Source: Pseudomonadota bacterium (GTDB lineage: Bacteria; Pseudomonadota; Gammaproteobacteria; SZUA-229). From it: a stretch of DNA of 5,506 nt. The DNA lies in the NCBI GenBank assembly GCA_030836935.1, contig JAUPMA010000104.1:1-5506 (forward strand), read 5' to 3'. Below the pieces are notes generated by a model. It saw only the letters and a program-made list of their open reading frames with translations. It was not told the origin of the DNA and made no database searches. This document shows, piece after piece, positions 1 through 5,506 of this stretch; position 1 is the stretch's first letter, and the number at the start of each line of letters is the position of its first letter. The position numbers and the translations under genes are program-made.

Positions 1-789
1 GAAGAATTGCTGCAACTGGAACAGTCATTCAAATATCTGGCCAAGACCCTCAAGGCCAGCGAAAAACAGCGTGATCAGGCGCAAAGCATGATGTTGCAGC
101 AGGCAAAACTGGCGAGTATCGGCGAAATGGCCGCAGGCATAGGCCATGAAATCAACAATCCGCTGAACAATATTCTTTCCTATGTAAAATTGATTGAACG
201 TGATCTGCCGGAATCGGATACGCAACTGCGCCATGATCTGGAAGGTTTGCGGGACGAAGCCCTGCGCGCAGGCCGCATTGTAAAGGGTGTGCTCAATTTT
301 GCCCGGCAGTTACCTTTGGAATTCAGCCGCTTTGATCTGAAACAATGGTTGCAGGATTGTATTGAACTGGTGGCTTCCGAAGCACGGAAACGTTACGTTT
401 CCGTAAAAATAATGCGCGTACCGCAGATGGAACTGTCCGGTGACCGCAATCAGTTGCAGCAGGTTATGGTTAATCTGCTGATGAATGCCATTCAGGCCAG
501 CGATCCGCAGGATGTTGTGGAAATTTTTGCAACCCGGCTGGACAGAAAGCAGGTGCGAATCATTGTGTCCGATCAGGGCAAGGGGATAGACGAAAAAAAC
601 CGGGCGAAAATATTTGATCCGTTTTTTACCACCAAAGCCATCGGTGAAGGCAGCGGCCTTGGATTATCAATCAGTCTTGGCATTGTGCAATATCATAATG
701 GATTGCTTACACTGGAAAACAATCACAAAGGCGGTGTGGATGCCATCATCACATTGCCACTGGACAGAGCGACAAATGAAAAAAACTAG
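1..789 (+). CDS. Sensor histidine kinase, C-terminal part (5' end outside window)
   Basis: The frame is open from base 1, so this is the 3' portion of a longer gene; the TTG at base 7 is an internal Leu codon, not a start. The first residues ([16 protein letters not shown]) look like the second helix of a HAMP domain, implying a membrane-spanning sensor part upstream. A coiled linker leads into the HisKA H-box [10 protein letters not shown], with the phospho-accepting His at 145-147. The ATPase domain has an N-box (about 442-495, NLLMNA), G1 DQGKGID (571-591), F-box FDPFFTTK (613-636) and G2 GEGSGLGLS (643-669). All catalytic motifs look intact, so the protein should autophosphorylate and pass phosphate to the regulator encoded next, whose start it overlaps. 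The H-box resembles NtrB/ZraS/AtoS-type kinases that pair with sigma-54 activators. The stimulus cannot be told, because the sensor domain is not in the window. Confidence 0.95.
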   Translation, partial: EELLQLEQSFKYLAKTLKASEKQRDQAQSMMLQQAKLASIGEMAAGIGHEINNPLNNILSYVKLIERDLPESDTQLRHDLEGLRDEALRAGRIVKGVLNFARQLPLEFSRFDLKQWLQDCIELVASEARKRYVSVKIMRVPQMELSGDRNQLQQVMVNLLMNAIQASDPQDVVEIFATRLDRKQVRIIVSDQGKGIDEKNRAKIFDPFFTTKAIGEGSGLGLSISLGIVQYHNGLLTLENNHKGGVDAIITLPLDRATNEKN

Positions 790-2110
790 ACGCGTACATT
801 TTATTGATGATGATGCCACGGCAGGTGATTTGTTTCGCCGCTTCAGCCGCGAAAAAGATTATGCGCCGGTTATATTCCGTGATCCGGTCAGGGCGCTGGA
901 GGATATCCGTCTGCATGGCAGTGATCTGGTCATAACCGACCTCAGCATGCCGGGCTTGTCCGGGCTGGATTTGTTGCAGGCCATTCGCCAGACCAATATC
1001 GAATTACCGGTCATCATGATAACCGGATTTTCCACTGAAGATAACGCCATACGAGCATTGCGCCTGGGTGCTGCAGACTTTCTGAAAAAACCGTTTGATA
1101 TGGATGCCTTGCTGGCGCTGATAGACAAAAAACTCAACACCGCTCAACAAAGAAAAGAAGAAATTGCCAGCCGTCCGCGAATGGAAAACCGGCGCAACCA
1201 GCATGGCATGATTGGCAACGCGGCCTCAATCCGGAAAATTTTTGACATTATTGACCGCATTGCTGACATTCGATGCAATGTAATTATTGAAGGCGAATCC
1301 GGCACTGGCAAGGAGCTGGTGGCGCACGCCATACACCATCACAGTTTATTTGCCGACAAACCCTTTATCGTTATTGACTGCGGTTCATTAACCGACACCT
1401 TGCTGGAATCAGAATTGTTCGGCCACGAAAAAGGTGCATTCACCGGCGCCAGCCAGAGCAAATCCGGTTTGCTGGAAGTGGCCAGCGGCGGCAGCGTATT
1501 TCTCGATGAAATCTGCAACATTTCAGATGCCATGCAAATGAAACTGATGCGCGCCGTACAGTCGCAGCAGATTACCCGCGTTGGCGGCGTACAACCCATC
1601 AATATAGATGTGCGTTTTATTGCCGCCACCAACCGCAATATCGAAGAAATGATTGCCGCCAGACAGTTTCGCCACGATCTGTATCATCGCCTCAATGTGG
1701 TTTCAATCAGAATGCCGCCCCTGCGTGAACGCAGGGAAGATATCGAACCATTGCTGAAACATTTTGTTGATGAATTTTCCAGACGCTATAACCGCAAGGC
1801 CATCGGCTTTGATGACAGCTCCATGCATTGGCTGAAAAATTACAGTTGGCCCGGCAATATCCGCGAATTGAGAAATCTGGTCGAGCGTTCAATTGCTCTC
1901 GCCGACAATGCGGTGCTGCATGTGGAACAGGGATTGATTCAGACAGATACTCACGGCGGACTGGATGCGGATAATCCAACACTGGAACAACTGGAAAAAC
2001 GCTACATCCTGAAAATTCTTGAACAATGCCATGGCAATCGTGAACAGACCGCCAGCATTCTCGGCATCAACAAATCAACCTTGTGGCGCAAGATGCAGGG
2101 GTGGCAATAA
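776..2110 (+). CDS. Sigma-54-dependent response regulator, NtrC family (444 aa)
   Basis: This is a DNA-binding activator of sigma-54 RNA polymerase, switched by phosphorylation. Residues 1-120 form a receiver domain with the acidic pocket D11-D13, phospho-acceptor D55 (VITDLSMPG), T83 and K105 (KKPF). Residues about 144-380 are the AAA+ domain: Walker A GESGTGKE (173-180), the sigma-54 contact loop GAFTGA (220-225), Walker B SVFLDE (240-245), sensor I ATN (284-286), candidate arginine fingers R299 and R305 in FRHDLYHRL, and sensor II GNIREL (360-365). Residues about 403-444 are a Fis-type helix-turn-helix (REQTASILGINKSTLWRKM). Length is normal for the family. The ATG at 776 is chosen because it places the receiver exactly at the N terminus; the same frame is open further upstream but there lies inside the kinase gene. 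The 14-base overlap with the kinase indicates one operon and coupled translation. One oddity: Walker B continues ICNI where IGD/IGE is usual. Target genes are unknown. Confidence 0.96.
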   Translation: MKKTRRVHFIDDDATAGDLFRRFSREKDYAPVIFRDPVRALEDIRLHGSDLVITDLSMPGLSGLDLLQAIRQTNIELPVIMITGFSTEDNAIRALRLGAADFLKKPFDMDALLALIDKKLNTAQQRKEEIASRPRMENRRNQHGMIGNAASIRKIFDIIDRIADIRCNVIIEGESGTGKELVAHAIHHHSLFADKPFIVIDCGSLTDTLLESELFGHEKGAFTGASQSKSGLLEVASGGSVFLDEICNISDAMQMKLMRAVQSQQITRVGGVQPINIDVRFIAATNRNIEEMIAARQFRHDLYHRLNVVSIRMPPLRERREDIEPLLKHFVDEFSRRYNRKAIGFDDSSMHWLKNYSWPGNIRELRNLVERSIALADNAVLHVEQGLIQTDTHGGLDADNPTLEQLEKRYILKILEQCHGNREQTASILGINKSTLWRKMQGWQ

Positions 2111-2121
2111 TTACGAGTGGC

Positions 2122-2181
2122 AAGTTGCAAGTTTAAAGTGGCAAGGAAAAGATTTTCCTTCACACTTTCTACTTGCAACTT
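2122..2181. repeat. Long imperfect palindrome between convergent genes
   Basis: Two 29-base arms (2122-2150 and 2153-2181) surround a 2-base centre. I count 25 of 29 positions pairing; the mismatches are two pairs of adjacent positions (2133-2134 against 2169-2170, and 2141-2142 against 2161-2162). The inner part AAGGAAAA/TTTTCCTT and the outer 11 bases are perfect. The element sits just past the response-regulator stop, and its right arm includes the first two bases of the mlaA stop codon (2180-2182). An AGTGGCAAG direct repeat (2116-2124 and 2137-2145) overlaps the left arm. It could end transcription from both sides, but no clean T-run follows either arm. It may instead be a copy of a dispersed palindromic element. 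Confidence 0.75.
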
Positions 2182-2938
2182 ATTCCCCAAATAACTCCTC
2201 TTCACTCATTTCATCATCTGCCTTGGGCACATTGCCATCTTTCACCAGATAATTGCGGCGTTGCAGCCAGGCTTCGCGCAAAAATACATAAGGATCAAGC
2301 GCGGCTTCGTCCAGAATCTTTTCGGATTTAAGCAGTTTGGCGCGAGTATCAATGGCATCGAGTATGGTCATGTTCCAGGCCTGCGATTCAGGCCGGCGTG
2401 GCGGCGGCGGAAACCCGTTTTCCAGTTCACGGATCTGTAAATCAAAATAATAGCTGTCCGTTGCCAGCCCGCCGGTATCGCGAATGGTACTGGGGCCAAG
2501 AAAGGGCAACATGAAATACGGTCCTGGCGCCACACCCCATGCACCAAGCGTCTGGCCAAAATCCTCATTATGTTTTTCCAGGCCGATATCACTGGCCCAG
2601 TCTATAAAACCGAAAAGCCCAAGGCTGCTGTTGATAACAAAGCGTCCGCTATCGGCCAGCATCTGGCCGGGCTTGAGTTGCAACAGGTCATTCACGATGA
2701 CAATGATGTCGTCCAGATTGCTGAAAAAATTATTGATGCCTTTTTGCACCGGATCGGGCGTGACCTTGTCGTAACCTTTTGCGACAGGCTTGAGCAGATA
2801 TTGGTCGAAGGTATCGTTGAAATTGTAGACAGCGCGGTTATAACGCTCGAGCGGATCATTGGGATCGGCCGGATGATCGAGGGTGGCACAGCCATGCAAA
2901 ACCGTAATAATCAGTAACAGCAGAAAACGTCGAACCAT
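2180..2938 (-). CDS. mlaA: MlaA/VacJ family outer-membrane lipoprotein (252 aa)
   Basis: MlaA sits in the outer membrane, usually with a trimeric porin, and extracts phospholipids from the outer leaflet so that MlaC can carry them back to the MlaFEDB transporter, keeping lipid asymmetry. The ATG at 2938 gives a short lipoprotein signal: M, Arg pair, Leu/Ile core, and lipobox L-H-G-C with the lipidated Cys at residue 17. Ala at +2 favours outer-membrane sorting. Family hallmarks follow: DPLERYNRAVYNFND (28-42), FFSNLDDI (71-78), GRFVINSSLGLFGFID (98-113), FGQTLGAWGVAPGPYFMLP (127-145) and a GPSTIRDTGG stretch (148-157). Length is close to the family norm (E. coli MlaA is about 250 aa). The C-terminal tail is acidic. 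A TTG at 2971 in the same frame would add 11 residues before the signal; neither start has a clear Shine-Dalgarno, and the ATG gives the better signal peptide. The gene stands alone here, convergent with the two-component operon and divergent from the acyltransferase; no other mla genes are visible. Confidence 0.93.
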   Translation of the reverse strand: MVRRFLLLLIITVLHGCATLDHPADPNDPLERYNRAVYNFNDTFDQYLLKPVAKGYDKVTPDPVQKGINNFFSNLDDIIVIVNDLLQLKPGQMLADSGRFVINSSLGLFGFIDWASDIGLEKHNEDFGQTLGAWGVAPGPYFMLPFLGPSTIRDTGGLATDSYYFDLQIRELENGFPPPPRRPESQAWNMTILDAIDTRAKLLKSEKILDEAALDPYVFLREAWLQRRNYLVKDGNVPKADDEMSEEELFGE

Positions 2939-3022
2939 CTGTATTGTTTTATTGAAATGTCGAGGCGGCAAGGCTACAACAGAACACGCCTGAGTGGAAT
3001 CTTCATCCGGGATTAACTGGCC

Positions 3023-3028
3023 TATACT
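3023..3028 (+). promoter_or_regulatory. Candidate -10 box (TATACT) for the acyltransferase operon
   Basis: TATACT matches the sigma-70 -10 consensus at five of six positions and lies 30 bases before the GTG start, which would give a leader of roughly 25 bases. The -35 region at proper spacing (around 3000-3005, TCTTCA) is poor, so a promoter here would be weak or activator-dependent. No sigma-54 -24/-12 element is seen in this intergenic region. Confidence 0.4.
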
Positions 3029-3048
3029 TTCAAAAACAGATTTATCAC

Positions 3049-3052
3049 GGAG
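3049..3052 (+). promoter_or_regulatory. Ribosome binding site GGAG that fixes a GTG start
   Basis: GGAG lies six bases before the GTG at 3059, a good Shine-Dalgarno distance. It supports the GTG over the in-frame ATG ten codons later (3089), which has no comparable site in front of it. Confidence 0.7.
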
Positions 3053-3058
3053 CCTATC

Positions 3059-3808
3059 GTGTTTTATTACAGCGCACGCATTATCAAAATGGCAGGATTG
3101 CTGCTGGATTTTCTGTTACTGACACTGTTGCTGTATCTGTGGTCATGGTTGCCGGCCAAATTACAGGGGCGGTTCTATTTCCGCATGTTTCGTGTCTGGT
3201 GCAATGCCTTTGTGCGGGTGCTGGATGTCAACCTCAAGCTGCACCAGAAAAACCTGCAACCCATACCCAAGCAATACATTCTCATCGCCAATCACCCGTC
3301 AGCCTTTGAAGACATAGGCATACCGGCCCTGTTTGAAGTCTATTCACTGGCAAAAATAGAAGTGCGCGACTGGTGGATAGTTGGCCGCATTTCTGTTGCC
3401 GCTGGCACCTTGTTTGTAAAACGCGAAGATCGCGAATCACGCCGTGCGGCCGGCGAAAACATAATTCATGAACTCAACAAAGGTAAAAATATTGCGCTGT
3501 ATCCCGAAGGCGGCTGCAAGGGCAAACGTATTTTTGAATCGTTTCGCTATGGCGCATTTGATGTGGCCATGCAAACCGGCATTCCTATATTACCGGTGTT
3601 TTTGCATTATGAAGCGCAGGATGACTTTGAATGGCGTGCGCCGCACACCCTGATCAACAAGTTGCTGCATTTTCTGAATACTCAAAACAGTACCGCCAAT
3701 TATTATGTATTCGATGCCATCGACCCGAAACGTTTTACCAGCAAGGAAGAATTTACCGATTACACCTGGCATCTCTACAAAAAATGGCAAGAAAAATATC
3801 TTGAATAA
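3059..3808 (+). CDS. PlsC-like lysophospholipid acyltransferase family protein (249 aa)
   Basis: This is a membrane-bound acyltransferase of the PlsC/LPLAT superfamily, which transfers a fatty acyl group from acyl-ACP or acyl-CoA to a lysolipid or related acceptor at the cytoplasmic membrane. Residues about 11-32 form a hydrophobic membrane segment. Motif I is ANHPSAFED with His79; the acidic residue four positions on is E84, followed by D85, so the spacing is HX4E or HX5D rather than the standard HX4D. Motif II is around GTLFVKRED (116-124), motif III is LYPEGGCKGKR (147-157; PEGT is more usual), and motif IV is GIPILPV (174-180). Length is typical of the family. The start is GTG with a GGAG site in front. 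The stop codon shares a base with the next gene's ATG (TAATG), so the two are almost certainly co-translated. The substrate cannot be decided: lysophosphatidate, another lysophospholipid or an aminolipid are all possible, so no symbol is given. Confidence 0.88.
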   Translation: MFYYSARIIKMAGLLLDFLLLTLLLYLWSWLPAKLQGRFYFRMFRVWCNAFVRVLDVNLKLHQKNLQPIPKQYILIANHPSAFEDIGIPALFEVYSLAKIEVRDWWIVGRISVAAGTLFVKREDRESRRAAGENIIHELNKGKNIALYPEGGCKGKRIFESFRYGAFDVAMQTGIPILPVFLHYEAQDDFEWRAPHTLINKLLHFLNTQNSTANYYVFDAIDPKRFTSKEEFTDYTWHLYKKWQEKYLE

Positions 3809-5226
3809 TGACAGATGTAACAACCATCAATAATGCCGATGCGCTGCTGGTGTTCAGAATTGGCCCGGTGTTGTGCTGTGCGCCGGCACTGGCCATTGAG
3901 GCGGTGATAATGCCGCCAATCATACATAAACCGCCGGGTAATGATCACAACCATCCCGGCGTGTTTCGTCACACCAGTGGCATGGTCAGTGTGGTGGACT
4001 TGCGCCAGCGATTTGGTGTCGATGAAAAAGACCGGGCTGCACCGGGACGCATGGTAGTGGTGGAAATTTCCGGAGGCCATGGCGGATTTCTGGTTGATGA
4101 AATCATTGACGTCATGCAATGGCCGCAACAGGGCTGGGGCGCCTTGCCCGCACTGGTGCCGCGCGAAGTTTTCAAACGCACTCTGCTGCTTAACAATCAC
4201 ATTCATTTGTATGCCGATTTCGAAGATTTGTTCAAATTCCGCGAAAGCGGTTATTTGCGCGCGCATATCGCCGCGCTGGTTGAAAAACATAAACAAACTG
4301 GCGAAAAAAATAAAGCACCTGAAACACCGCTGACACAAGCTGTGAGTTCGCAATCACCCGCTGAATTGCAGATAACGCAGCCAGATCCGACAAAAGCAAC
4401 CAGCAATACTGTTGTAACTGAAACCAGGCCGGTGCAGACGCCATGGACGAATACATCGCCAGAACGCAGAGCAGCCACTGCCAGCCATAAAAAACCGGAA
4501 TCAGATTTGAAACCCATGCCATCGGCAACAGCAAACCTGCGTCGGCATGACGATGTAATACCCGGGCTACAAATTAAAATTCCTGCATTCATTGCGCCAT
4601 CAATTGAAATGCCGGCGACAGTTAACGGCAACAACAAAGTATCTGAACGGAATGAAAAGCCGCCAATGGAACAACATGCCAGGGTGGATGCCGCGTCTGG
4701 AAAATTAATAATAGTTGCTTTGGCAATAGCCATGTTGGCGATCATTTCTCTAGTGGTGACGAGTTTCAACAAACCGGAAATAAAAACCGCCGATCAGCCG
4801 GAACCAGTCACAAGCCAAGCCGAACAGACACCCGACGTGGTTGAAACCAAACCAGATCAGGATTATCAGGCAAGCATTACACAGGATGCCGATGGCATAG
4901 TCATTACCATTGATACAGCATCTGAAGATTTACTGAAACCGCAACCGGCCAATGAGCCAACAAATGAAAAGCAGCCAGCAGCATCGCCGATTGTCGCGCC
5001 AACTTCAGCGCCTGAAGAAAAAACCATTGTTCACATTGTGGTAAAAGGCGATACCCTCTGGGCCATAGCCAACCGCTATGTGCGCGATCCATGGCGCTAC
5101 CCCGAACTGGCAAAATTATCCAATATCAAAAATCCGCATCGCATTTATCCCGGTAACAGGGTAAAAATCATTATGCGCACCGCGGCCAAAACAGAACCTG
5201 TTGAATCTCGTATTAACTCAAAATAA
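3808..5226 (+). CDS. CheW-like domain protein with transmembrane helix and C-terminal LysM domain (472 aa)
   Basis: Residues about 10-160 match the CheW fold, the adaptor that links chemoreceptors to the CheA kinase. Visible blocks are LLVFRIGPVLCCAPALAIEAV, GVFRHTSGMVSVVDLRQRFG (51-70, the equivalent of the RG..PVVDLR block) and GRMVVVEISGGHGGFLVDEI (80-99). Residues 161-298 are a Pro/Thr/Ala/Ser-rich, probably disordered linker. Residues 299-320 are one strongly hydrophobic helix. Residues 321-405 are a second Pro/Glu-rich linker. Residues about 407-456 are a LysM domain (VKGDTLWAIANRY, then DPWRYPELAKLSNI and YPGNRVKI), a peptidoglycan-binding fold. No signal peptide is seen, so the likely topology is CheW in the cytoplasm and LysM in the periplasm. 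Translation starts at the ATG overlapping the acyltransferase stop (TAATG). No CheA, receptor or CheY gene is present. Whether it works in chemotaxis, a pilus/FimV-like polar system, or only as a scaffold is unknown. Confidence 0.88.
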   Translation: MTDVTTINNADALLVFRIGPVLCCAPALAIEAVIMPPIIHKPPGNDHNHPGVFRHTSGMVSVVDLRQRFGVDEKDRAAPGRMVVVEISGGHGGFLVDEIIDVMQWPQQGWGALPALVPREVFKRTLLLNNHIHLYADFEDLFKFRESGYLRAHIAALVEKHKQTGEKNKAPETPLTQAVSSQSPAELQITQPDPTKATSNTVVTETRPVQTPWTNTSPERRAATASHKKPESDLKPMPSATANLRRHDDVIPGLQIKIPAFIAPSIEMPATVNGNNKVSERNEKPPMEQHARVDAASGKLIIVALAIAMLAIISLVVTSFNKPEIKTADQPEPVTSQAEQTPDVVETKPDQDYQASITQDADGIVITIDTASEDLLKPQPANEPTNEKQPAASPIVAPTSAPEEKTIVHIVVKGDTLWAIANRYVRDPWRYPELAKLSNIKNPHRIYPGNRVKIIMRTAAKTEPVESRINSK

Positions 5227-5236
5227 ACATGATTGC

Positions 5237-5267
5237 AGGGTGGATAAGCGTAGCGCATCTGCCCTAC
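5237..5267 (-). repeat. REP-like palindrome with GTAG head
   Basis: AGGGTGGAT (5237-5245) can pair with ATCTGCCCT (5257-5265) through nine pairs, two of them G-U type in RNA. An inner GCG/CGC stem (5248-5250 with 5254-5256) has a TAG loop and an unpaired AA on one side. Read on the minus strand the element begins GTAG (5267-5264) directly at the palindrome; a GTAG or GGAG head is the known hallmark of REP elements linked to RAYT transposases. GCAGG at 5235-5239 could instead pair with CCTGC at 5267-5271. No T-run follows, so it is a poor intrinsic terminator. That other copies exist in the genome is inference. Confidence 0.6.
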
Positions 5268-5307
5268 CTGCCTAAACAAGATTTGTCAGATGATAGTGGT
5301 TGAAAAT

Positions 5308-5312
5308 AGGGA
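5308..5312 (+). promoter_or_regulatory. Ribosome binding site AGGGA before the Nudix GTG start
   Basis: AGGGA lies eight bases before the GTG at 5321 and is the reason for choosing this non-ATG start. No good ATG with a ribosome site is seen nearby in this frame. I see no convincing promoter in 5227-5307; TTGTCA at 5283-5288 resembles a -35 box but has no -10 at proper spacing. Confidence 0.6.
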
Positions 5313-5320
5313 ACCTGAAC

Positions 5321-5506
5321 GTGTCAGATGTAACAAATCATCCGCATATTGGTGTGGCTGTATTAATCCAGCGCGACAACAGATTATTGCTGTCTCGCCG
5401 CTCCAACATGCCGCAACAAAATCACTGGCAATGTGCCGGCGGTTATTTGCGTTTGGCGAAGATATTTTCCAATGTGCACAACGCTGTGCTCAAGAAACCG
5501 GGCTAC
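5321..5506 (+). pseudogene. Nudix hydrolase, 5' part, apparently frameshifted (3' end outside window)
   Basis: Nudix enzymes cleave nucleoside diphosphates linked to another group, using a GX5EX7REUXEEXGU metal-binding box. From the GTG the protein begins MSDVTNHPHIGVAVLI, then DNRLLLSRRS and HWQCAGGYLR (residues 35-44), a normal first strand and approach to the box. In this frame the box then fails. The other frame from base 5452 reads FGEDIFQCAQRCAQETGL, which supplies the missing GE and E-x-G-Leu. One lost base in the T-run at 5452-5454 would explain the split. Even after correction the box is poor: the Glu after the Arg is absent and QE replaces EE, which removes expected metal ligands. 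The gene may be decaying, or the sequence may contain errors near its end. Family assignment is good; substrate and functional state are unknown. Confidence 0.65.

Noticed and set aside
614..775. N-terminal extension of the response regulator by 54 codons inside the kinase gene
   Set aside because: The extension has no receiver-domain character and lies over the kinase F and G2 boxes. The ATG at 776 starts exactly at the receiver domain.
2939..2971. TTG start adding 11 residues to MlaA
   Set aside because: It would place polar residues before the lipoprotein signal and has no ribosome site. The ATG at 2938 gives a standard signal and lipobox.
3403..3418. TGGCAC-N5-TTGTA, resembling a sigma-54 promoter
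   Set aside because: The essential GC of the -12 element is GT, and the site lies inside the acyltransferase motif II coding region.
3812..3823. CAGATGTAACAA near the CheW-LysM start, repeated at 5325-5336 near the Nudix start
   Set aside because: Both encode a similar N terminus (M-T/S-D-V-T) and the match does not extend upstream; chance or similar codon use is enough.
4251..4772. Long minus-strand open frame (173 codons) opposite the CheW-LysM linker, and another at 3775-4353
   Set aside because: They read as mirror images of a Pro/Thr/Ala-rich coding strand, with no recognisable domain and no ribosome site; the + strand has clear CheW and LysM domains.
5283..5311. Promoter before the Nudix gene built on TTGTCA
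   Set aside because: No acceptable -10 box lies 16-18 bases downstream; the AT-rich stretch is too close and merges with the ribosome site.
1..5506. tRNA, rRNA, CRISPR array, insertion sequence or prophage genes
   Set aside because: No cloverleaf, spaced direct-repeat array, transposase or integrase sequence was found on either strand.

Overview
The window holds five protein-coding loci with little space between them. It comes from a Gram-negative, most likely a gamma- or betaproteobacterium. The evidence is an outer-membrane lipoprotein of the MlaA/VacJ family, a sigma-54 activator, a CheW-type protein with a LysM domain, roughly balanced base composition, and REP-like intergenic palindromes. 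I cannot name a genus.

Left part (1-2110, + strand): the 3' end of a membrane-type sensor histidine kinase, from the last HAMP helix through the HisKA and ATPase domains. It overlaps by 14 bases a complete NtrC-family response regulator (REC, AAA+ with GAFTGA, Fis-type HTH). They form a two-component system acting through sigma-54 RNA polymerase. No convincing -24/-12 promoter is visible in the window, so its targets are probably elsewhere.

Middle (2111-3058): a long imperfect palindrome (2122-2181) separates the response regulator from the convergent mlaA gene on the minus strand. MlaA removes mislocalised phospholipids from the outer leaflet of the outer membrane. A short divergent intergenic region (2939-3058) carries a TATACT box and a GGAG ribosome site for the next gene on the + strand.

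Right part (3059-5226, + strand): a PlsC-like membrane acyltransferase with an unusual active-site spacing is joined by a TAATG stop/start overlap to a protein of unusual architecture. That protein has an N-terminal cytoplasmic CheW-like domain, a long Pro/Thr/Ala-rich linker, one transmembrane helix, a second linker, and a C-terminal LysM domain predicted to be periplasmic. This predicted peptidoglycan-tethered CheW is the most interesting object here. Its coupling to an acyltransferase suggests a link between the envelope and chemosensory or scaffold function, but that link is inference.

Right edge (5227-5506): a REP-like palindrome with a GTAG head on the minus strand, then the start of a Nudix hydrolase gene. 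Its Nudix box is split between two frames, so it is either a decaying gene or a sequencing error. It runs off the end of the window.
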